Assembly: GCA_037783415.1 (NCBI GenBank)
Contig: JAZGTN010000119.1
Coordinates: 3,108,001 to 3,172,000 of the forward strand
Direction of reading: 5' to 3'
Length of the DNA: 64,000 nucleotides
Source: Leptasterias polaris
Lineage: Eukaryota > Echinodermata > Asteroidea > Forcipulatida > Asteriidae
Positions 58,110 through 64,000 of this stretch are shown piece after piece (positions within the stretch are counted from its first letter, which is position 1; every line of letters starts with the position of its first letter). The position numbers were made by a program, and so were the translations under genes. Below the pieces are notes generated by a model that saw only the letters and a list, made by a program, of their open reading frames with translations, was not told where the DNA came from and did no database searches.

Positions 58110-58600
58110 TGTGGCGGAGCGGTCTAGTCCACCGGACTCAAGTTCTGGTGTGGTCGACACCAGAATATGGGTTCAAATCCAGGTCGTGGCACTTGTGTCC
58201 TCGAGCAAGATACTTACTTGCTTTGTCCTTCGGATTTGACATTAAGCTGTTGGTCCTGTGTACTTGGATTGGTAGTGCACATAAAAGAATCCAGAACACT
58301 TATCTTGGAAGAGTAGGGGTTAACCCCGGTGTTTCTGGTTCACATAGCAAGCACCCTTGTTTACAGGTTTCCCTCACGGCTTGCGAGCTACAGTGATTAA
58401 GTTCACTTATGAGGCATCCTTGGTGTCATTACCAGAAATATATTACAAGAACACCCTTACCAGTGTTTCTGGTTCACATAGCAAGCACCCTTGTTTACAG
58501 GTTTCCTCAGGCTTGCGAGCTACAGTGATTAAGTTCACTTATGAGGCATCCTTGGTTTCATTTAATACCAGAAATATGCAATGTAACAAAAAAATTAATA
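58110..58600 (+). mobile_element. tRNA-derived SINE with duplicated 3' region
   Basis: A box tggcggagcgg and B box gggttcaaatccag mark the head (58110-58191). Downstream, a segment of about 125 bp (gtttctggttcacatagcaa to gaggcatccttggtgtcatt) is tandemly duplicated at 58332 and 58462, with few differences. Confidence 0.8.
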
Positions 58601-58686
58601 AAAATAATAGTAATACCATTCAGTCTGTCTAATAAATGATACAACAAAAATATTTAAAACATTCTGATTTTGATGTTTTTCTGCAG

Positions 58687-58788
58687 GCCCAGAAGAAGAA
58701 TTATCGACGAGAGAAGAAAAGAGTCACCAAGGAGCTCCTTAGCGCTCTTAAAGATCCCTCCATCATCGTTATGGCTGATCACCTCAAG
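58687..58788 (+). CDS. OSBPL8: ORP gene exon, start of the PH domain
   Basis: Acceptor gtttttctgcag ends at 58686; donor GTATGT starts at 58789. 34 codons, phase 0 both ends. It begins AQKKNYRREKKRVTKELL and ends IVMADHLK. The QKKNYREEKKR and KELL...DPSVIVMAD pattern is a signature of ORP5/8, and the first half continues the polybasic region. The final residues lead into the first strand of the PH domain. Confidence 0.96.
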
Positions 58789-58824
58789 GTATGTGTGCCC
58801 TGGGATCGATGTCACAAAGGGCTT

Positions 58825-59153
58825 AGTGTTGTGGCTGAGTGGTTAAGAGCATCGGACTCAAGTTCTGGTGGCTGAGTCATCAGGGTGTGGGTTCGAATCC
58901 CGGTCATGACACTTGTGTCCTTGACCAAGACAAAACTATCATTGCTGCTCTTCACCCAGGGGTAAAATGGGTACCTGTGAGGGCAGACTTGGTTTTTGTG
59001 AATGATTTAGCTTAGTGCGCTTTGGCAGCACAGGCTGTATACTCCCCAGGGAGCTGAGATGGTTTAAGGAATGAAATAACGGCCCAGTGACCAGGGGTAA
59101 CAATGTGTGAAGCGCAATGATCATTCTTTGGAATTGCGCTATATAAGAACCGA

Positions 59154-59193
<40 letters not shown>
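58825..59193 (+). mobile_element. tRNA-derived SINE, near full length
   Basis: A box tggctgagtgg, B box gggttcgaatcccggtc, body cttgtgtccttgaccaagac and acccaggggtaaaatgggta, end gcgctatataagaaccgata with (ATT)12-13. It inserted 36 bp after the exon 58687-58788 donor without disturbing it. Confidence 0.88.
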
Positions 59194-59195
<2 letters not shown>

Positions 59196-59654
59196 CTGAA
59201 AAAAACAGCTGGAACGAAAACGACAACATACAAGTGATCTTTGCTGAAATTCATTTCAATTGTGTCCAATCAAATATGAAATTGAGTTCAGATCAGAGTA
59301 AATAGTTTTTTGTGTAACAAAATAGTTTTAAATACCTGTTTTTCTGAGCCCAGTGATGGTATCACTCTTGTTATGTCATTTGTAAGAGCTCCATTTTGTA
59401 TAGCCGCTTTGTTGCAATAAGAAAGCAACATCAAACAGATGGCGTAAAAGTATTGTCATTTTGACACACGCCGTCAAAGACAGAAGTGTAGCTAGTTTTT
59501 CAAAACCTTGAGGTTGGGGCCTAGTTTTTTATCATTAATTACAGACACTTCAGAAGTGTACAAATATCTTAATTTCATTTAAATGATAAACAAACACTCG
59601 ATAAGCAAAATAGCATTTCCAATTATTTAATTTTTTTATTTTATTTTTTGCTCA
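59194..59654. other. No gene recognised
   Basis: AT-rich intron with no exon or repeat boundary that I can support. Confidence 0.4.
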
Positions 59655-60358
59655 AGTAGCAGTTAAAGAACTCTCAAATAAATTTGGTGTGTACGTCTCT
59701 GAGAATGCAATTCCTCCATCGTAAATCAGTGTCACAGAGCTGAGAGGATTCAAAAACATCTACAGTCGAGAATCTTCTGGCTCTTTTTTATTATTTTTAA
59801 TCTGAGCTAATGTTTTTTCTTTCTCAAGTAGCAGTTAAAGGCACTGGACACGTTTTGTAATTATCAAAGACCAGTATTCTCACTTGGTGTATCCAAACAT
59901 ATGCATAAAATAACAAGCCTGTGAAAATTTGGGCTCAATTGGTCATTGAAGTTGCAAGAAAATGATGAAAGAAATAACACCCTTGCTGTACAAATTAGTG
60001 TGCTTTCAGATAGGAATAAAAGGCTTCTGGCCAGAAGTCTTTTATTATTTGAGTGAGAAATTACCTCTTTCTCAAAAACTACGTTACTTCAGAGGGAGTC
60101 GTTTCTCACAATGTTTTATACTATCAACAGCTCTCCGTTGCTTGTTACCAAGTAAGTTTTTATGCTAATATATATTTTGAGTAATTACCAAACGTGTACA
60201 GTGCCTTTAAAGAACTCTGAAATAAATTGTGTGGGTACGTCTCTGAGAATGCAATAACTCTGTCGTAAATCAGTGTCACAGAGCTGAGCGGATTGAAAAA
60301 CAACTAAAGTCAAGAATCTTCTTGCTCTTTTTATTATTTTTAATCTGAGCTAATGGAC
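59640..60358 (+). repeat. Tandem duplication of about 172 bp, split by a TTAA MITE
   Basis: Unit 1 (59663-59834) and unit 2 (60207 to about 60355) share ttaaagaactctcaaataaa / ttaaagaactctgaaataaa, gtacgtctctgagaatgcaa, gtaaatcagtgtcacagagc and tttaatctgagctaatg. The motif ctcaagtagcag precedes TTAA both at the start of unit 1 and at its end. Confidence 0.88.
59839..60206. mobile_element. TTAA-flanked MITE, copy 4 (368 bp)
   Basis: Ends AGGCACTGGACACGTTTTGT and accaaacgtgtacagtgcct, with TTAA at 59835-59838 and 60207-60210. The matching uninterrupted junction, agcagTTAAagaactct, is at 59658-59674, so the pre-insertion site is visible. Relative to copy 3 it has a 9-bp in-frame deletion near 60045. 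Confidence 0.92.
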
Positions 60359-60552
60359 CCGGCGGGTGTTTTGTTGTCGTTAGGTTTGCAGCGTTGTGAT
60401 AACGGACCGCTATCTCATATCTGGTAATTAACCGACACATATACATGTACAATGTATGGTTGAAAATTATAAGTGATTGTATCAGGTGTATGTATATAGG
60501 GCACTTTTAAAGATAATTTCTATCTTTTTTTTCACACAAATATTCGTTGCAA

Positions 60553-60975
60553 TCCTCTAGTTTTCAAGTAACATATCATAAAGGGATGGTACATCATTGG
60601 TCTTTAGAAGAATACATTCATTCCAATCCTCTAGTTTTCAAGACACATATCATAAAGGGATGGTACATCATTAGTTTTGGGAAGAGTACATTCATTCCAA
60701 TCCTCTAGTTTTCAAGAAACACATCATAAAGGGATGGTACATCATTGGTTATTGGAAGAGTGCATTCATTCCAATCCTCTAGTTTTCAAGAAACACATCA
60801 TAAAGGGATGGTACATCATTGGATATTGGAAGAGTGCATTCATTCCAATCCTCTAGTTTTCAAGAAACATCATAAAGGGATGGTACATCATTGGTTTTTG
60901 GAAGAGTACATTCATTCCAATCCTCTAGTTTTCAAGACACATATCATAAATGGATGGTACATCACTGGATTTTGA
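60553..60975 (+). repeat. 72-78-bp tandem array, 6 copies
   Basis: The unit is attccaatcctctagttttc, aagaaacacatcataaaggg, atggtacatcattgg and tattggaagagtgcattc. It matches part of the TTAA element at 47218-47532 (tttttggaagagtcattcca, attctctagttctcaagaaa). Confidence 0.92.
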
Positions 60976-62277
60976 AACAGTTGTTTTAGAATTTAGGTTT
61001 AAAGTAAAAAATCTTCACAGATTTACACATGGTATAAAGATGGTTATGGTGGAAAACTTGCCTTGAAATATTTGTGCCTGAAGTACTACAGTTTCTGAGA
61101 AATGAGTGAAGTGATTACATTTGATGTTTCAAGTCCGAAATCTGATGTTTTTGAAGACTGTGAAAACAGTGATGGTGCTTATTGCTATTTTCCCATGACC
61201 CCGATGACCCCGATGACCGATTGAGCTTCATGTGTACGTCAGGTGTAACAAAGTGCGAGTACTAGGTCCGATTTCACAAAGAGCTAAGGTCCATCCTAAC
61301 TGTGTATCGATCTAAACTGCTAAGCAAAGTGTGATGTCAAAATATAAATCACTATGGTGATACTGACAACTCATCTTAAGATGAATCTTAGTGCTTTGTG
61401 AAATCTAGCCCTGGACTCGATTTCACAAAGAGTTAAGAATGATCTTGAGTGCCAATCAATCTTAAGTGCCAATCAAAGTGTGATGTCACAATACAAATCA
61501 CTATGGCAATATTAACAACTCATCTTATGATGAATCTTAGTGCTTTATAAAACTGAGCCCTGGTTTTTGATGATTACCGATGTTGTCGGTGGAACTTTAA
61601 AACCATTTTCCACAATTTTTAATCATTAACGTTTTCATAACCACAGACTGTCATGTCGCCCCCAAACCAATCCCTCTTTAACTGTCACAAAACACTTAAT
61701 GCATGTTTACAGTAGGATTTGGCTCTGGACCAATTTCATAATGGCTTTGTATTTAAACTCTTCGGACTACATAAAAGATAATTAGAAGTAAAGGAAAAAA
61801 GAAAGTCAATAATTTTTGGACATTGACACTTGACAGTCATTTTGGCATTTTATTAAACAGACATGTATCGTGGGAATTGGGGCTTCGCATGGTGGAGATT
61901 GACATTATTATTTATCTCTAAATTGTATTTCTAATCTTTGGACAATAATACATCTTGAACAGGAGTAGTCCAGGGGCCAATTTCACAATGCTGCTTAATG
62001 GTAAGCAAATTTTCCTGCTAACTATAGCAGAAAGATTTACTTAAGCATAAGCGTATTTCACACAATAGCAAGAAAATTAGGCAGCCAGCTTGCGCGTTCA
62101 CCATGGATTTGCATTATAATCAGTGAGCTTTCAGATGGAAATATTTCTCAGCAGGATTGGTACTGGAATAAACTTTATAATCAACAAGCATTCGGATTAA
62201 AAGGAGCTTCAACTTGTTTGTTTTTGTTGTTGTTATTGTTGTTGATAATTTTTCAATCTTGTTCTTTGTCTGTACAG
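60976..62277. other. Intron; paired MITE-like copies
   Basis: 61265-61415 and 61415-61562 are two adjacent copies of a unit starting cgatttcacaaagag(c/t)taag and ending gaatcttagtgctttgtgaa, which are inverted ends of a MITE. 61975-62040 is a GCTTAAGCA-family piece. No exon is seen. Confidence 0.55.
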
Positions 62278-62358
62278 GTGAGAGGAACATTGAAAAGTTG
62301 GACCAAACTTTGGTGTGTCCTAAAACCAGGTCTTCTTATAATCTACAAAAGCCCCAAG
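62278..62358 (+). CDS. OSBPL8: ORP gene exon, PH domain strands
   Basis: Acceptor tttgtctgtacag ends at 62277; donor GTAAGG starts at 62359. 27 codons, phase 0 both ends: VRGTLKSWTKLWCVLKPG followed by LLIIYKSPK. This is nearly identical to vertebrate ORP8/ORP5 (RGTLKSWTKLWCVLKPG). The K-x-W-T-K-L-W-C-V-L pattern forms the first two strands and the lipid-facing loop of the PH domain, which in ORP8 binds PI4P and PI(4,5)P2. Confidence 0.98.
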
Positions 62359-62385
62359 GTAAGGCCCAAGTTTACTTCAATTCAT

Positions 62386-62720
62386 GTGGCGCGCCGTGGC
62401 CGAGCGGTCTAGTTCACTGGACCCAAGCTCTGGTGTTGTCAGCAGCAGAGTGTAGGTTCGAATCCCGGACACTTGTGCCCTTGAGCAAGGTACTTACATG
62501 TAACCATAATTGCTTCATAAAAAGTTGGGAAGGAAGTGCATTCTGCTCTACCAGCCAGGCTCCTAGTGGATGATACCCATGCCTACATTCTTACGGACTG
62601 TGAAGGGGGTAACCCTGTTTCAGCCCCAGGAGTAGGTGGCAATGTGCCCCTGGTGACAGTTGGTTTGGGTTGACTGCCCAAATCAGTTAAGTGTAGCCCT
62701 CACCTTGAAGTGGTCGTCTG
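62386..62720 (+). mobile_element. tRNA-derived SINE
   Basis: A box tggccgagcgg (62398 on) and B box ggttcgaatcccgg (62455 on) form a class II tRNA-like head. The body has cttgtgcccttgagcaaggt. The end is diverged and no (ATT)n tail is seen, so the right boundary is approximate. Confidence 0.75.
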
Positions 62721-62979
62721 ACCTTGCAATGTTAGGTGAATTCTCATATTTTTTATTTTATTTTTTTTTTTTTTTTGATTCATCATTTATCATGCTGCGT
62801 TCACCAACACCTTCTTACATAAATCAGCAGAATGTTTCCGAGTTACCATTTATCTTTGTTTTCTTGTTTATACTTGTCTAGCAACTCTGAGTTGCAGTGA
62901 ATCTATTTTGATCAGCCCATCAAAGCTCTTTTCTTTTTTTCTTTATTTTTATAAATCTGATTTTGTTTTATTTTGACAG

Positions 62980-63102
62980 CATGGTCAATGGGTTGGCACA
63001 ATTCTCCTCAACAACTGTGAGCTGATCGAGAGACCCTCAAGAAAAGATGGCTTCTGTTTCAAGATCTACCACCCTCTGGACCAATCCATATGGGCCACTA
63101 GG
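62980..63102 (+). CDS. OSBPL8: ORP gene exon, middle of the PH domain
   Basis: Acceptor ttttattttgacag ends at 62979; donor GTAAGC starts at 63103. 41 codons, phase 0 both ends. HGQWVGTILLNNCELIERPS and RKDGFCFKIYHPLDQSIWA match the ORP5/8 PH domain closely (GQWVGTVLL..CELIERPSKKDGFCFK). Confidence 0.98.
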
Positions 63103-63265
63103 GTAAGCCAACAGGAAATTCTCTTTGCTTTCGTGTGAGGTACTGGGCTCAAGTTAGCAGTTGATCAGTGGATTTTTTATTATTTTTTTTTTTTTAGCAA
63201 TTCCAAAATCTTTCCTGTGAAGATTGCTCTGTTTGATTTTGTTTTCACTCCTCCTCCTCAATCAG

Positions 63266-63518
63266 GGACCGAAAGGTGAAAACATGGGGTCATTCACCCA
63301 GCCGCTCCCCAGTCAGTACCTCATCTTCAGAGCGCCCTCGGAGGCTGCGGGGAAATGCTGGATGGACGCCTTGGAGCTGGCTCTCCGGTGCTCCAGCCTG
63401 CTGATGAGGTCAATGAGAGACGACACGACCCTTGACCCGACGGTCATCTCGCAGTCTTTCAGTAAGGAGAGAGGACTGAACGAGAGCGAGATTGAGAACA
63501 CTCACTTCAAGCATGAAG
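63266..63518 (+). CDS. OSBPL8: ORP gene exon, end of the PH domain and following linker
   Basis: Acceptor ctcctcaatcag ends at 63265; donor GTAAGA starts at 63519. 84 codons plus one base, phase 0 to phase 1. GPKGENMGSFTQPLP, YLIFRAPSE and CWMDALELALRCSSLL complete the PH domain, the last being its C-terminal helix with the conserved Trp. The remainder (SMRDDTTLDPT to LNESEIENTHFKHE) is the Ser/Asp-rich linker; NDSEIERQHFK occurs at the same place in human ORP8. The linker here lacks the longer insert of the human protein. The next exon, and the ORD with its EQVSHHPP signature, must lie beyond 64000. Confidence 0.97.
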
Positions 63519-64000
63519 GTAAGAGAAAACAGAAATCAAGTTTGATTCAAAAGACAAAAGATATAGTGTTGCTGTGTCACATGACTCATAAAGTGCATTC
63601 TGTAGTTATCTTAGAGAAAGTCGATCAAGAACCAACGGTTAACTAGTGGCTGGTTTGTGATGTACATACATAGCACAAGCGCAAAAGTTGAAGTGCGAAC
63701 AACTCTGGTCAAACTTTTTTTCAAGTCAACTTGACTGGGAGAAAATGGCAGTGGCCAGTTTCCTTACATTTTGGGGTGAGTTCGTAGATGAAAGCGACAC
63801 AATATTTGCTCAGTATATCAGCATCAATTGCCCGGTATTTCTGGGGAGAAAAGTTGCAGTTGTAGCTGCATTATTGCAAAGAAAGACAAAGTAAAAAAAA
63901 AGGGAATATTCTGAAAATGAAATGATCATTCACTTGCTGCTGGAAATCTAATTTTAATTTTTACATCTTTTGATTTTTTCGCAATTTTTCTGCCTGTGGA
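63519..64000. other. Intron; no exon recognised
   Basis: A 68-codon frame (63688-63894) has no ORP similarity and no good splice sites. The end of the window lies within the intron. Confidence 0.5.

Larger units (their letters stand above)
8693..63518 (+). other. OSBPL8: OSBPL8/OSBPL5-like gene locus (5' part, continues past right edge)
   Basis: This is a + strand split gene for an ORP5/ORP8-type oxysterol-binding-protein-related protein. In the family these proteins are anchored in the ER by a C-terminal helix, bind plasma-membrane phosphoinositides through the PH domain, and exchange phosphatidylserine for PI4P at ER-plasma membrane contacts. The window shows the N-terminal exons and the full PH domain only; no ORD signature and no stop codon of the main frame is present. 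The path 26161-26386, 27154-27246, 44576-44661, 56092-56178, 58687-58788, 62278-62358, 62980-63102, 63266-63518 gives 350 codons plus one base without a stop. All listed junctions are AG/GT. Two other ATG exons also fit by phase. I prefer ORP8 over ORP5 only weakly: invertebrates usually have one ancestor of both. Confidence 0.9.

Noticed and set aside
63688..63894. 68-codon frame after the last PH exon as the next ORP exon
   Set aside because: No similarity to ORP linker or ORD and no suitable acceptor or donor; the next exon must enter in phase 1.

Overview
The window looks like a piece of an animal chromosome. It is AT-rich, has GT/AG introns of hundreds to thousands of bases, and is crowded with tRNA-derived SINEs, miniature inverted-repeat transposons (MITEs) and minisatellites. 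The one gene I can name is an oxysterol-binding-protein-related protein of the ORP5/ORP8 type (OSBPL8-like) on the + strand. The style of the repeats suggests a marine deuterostome, most likely an echinoderm such as a sea star. That placement is my inference from pattern memory and was not tested.

Gene content. Exons at 44576-44661, 56092-56178, 58687-58788, 62278-62358, 62980-63102 and 63266-63518 splice in frame. They encode the N-terminal basic linker and the whole PH domain of an ORP5/8 protein. The lipid-transfer (ORD) domain and the C-terminal membrane anchor must lie past the right edge. Three separate ATG-bearing exons (8693-8751, 26161-26386, 49084-49284) lie upstream. The phases close in only certain ways: 26161 exon > 27154-27246 > 44576; 8693 exon > 42283-42331 > 44576; 49084 exon > 56092. 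This is what a gene with alternative promoters and N termini would look like. The upstream exons are less certain than the PH exons.

Layout. 1-8.7 kb: no confident exon, but a 960-bp palindromic MITE at 3795-4754 with minisatellite arms. 8.7-26 kb: repeats, including TTAA-flanked MITEs, a tandem array (15.8-16.9 kb), a 3-kb element with about 16 copies of a 130-bp unit (17.0-20.0 kb), and a three-level nest at 21.9-23.6 kb. 26-27.3 kb: exons. 27.3-44.5 kb: SINEs, a coding-like stretch at 32.9-33.2 kb, a perfect RFX-type X-box, and related 36-bp and 18-bp arrays. 44.5-64 kb: the firm exons, with MITEs, SINEs, a hairpin, a duplicated tRNA-like unit and a second Harbinger-type MITE between them.

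The most informative structures are the TTAA-site MITE family, for which the window holds its own empty site; the palindrome whose arms are arrays of alternating purine-pyrimidine units; the tRNA-like direct-repeat unit with a 13-bp flanking duplication; and the phase-consistent set of alternative first exons. I see no rRNA gene, no CRISPR array, no prokaryotic gene and no intact transposase or reverse transcriptase.
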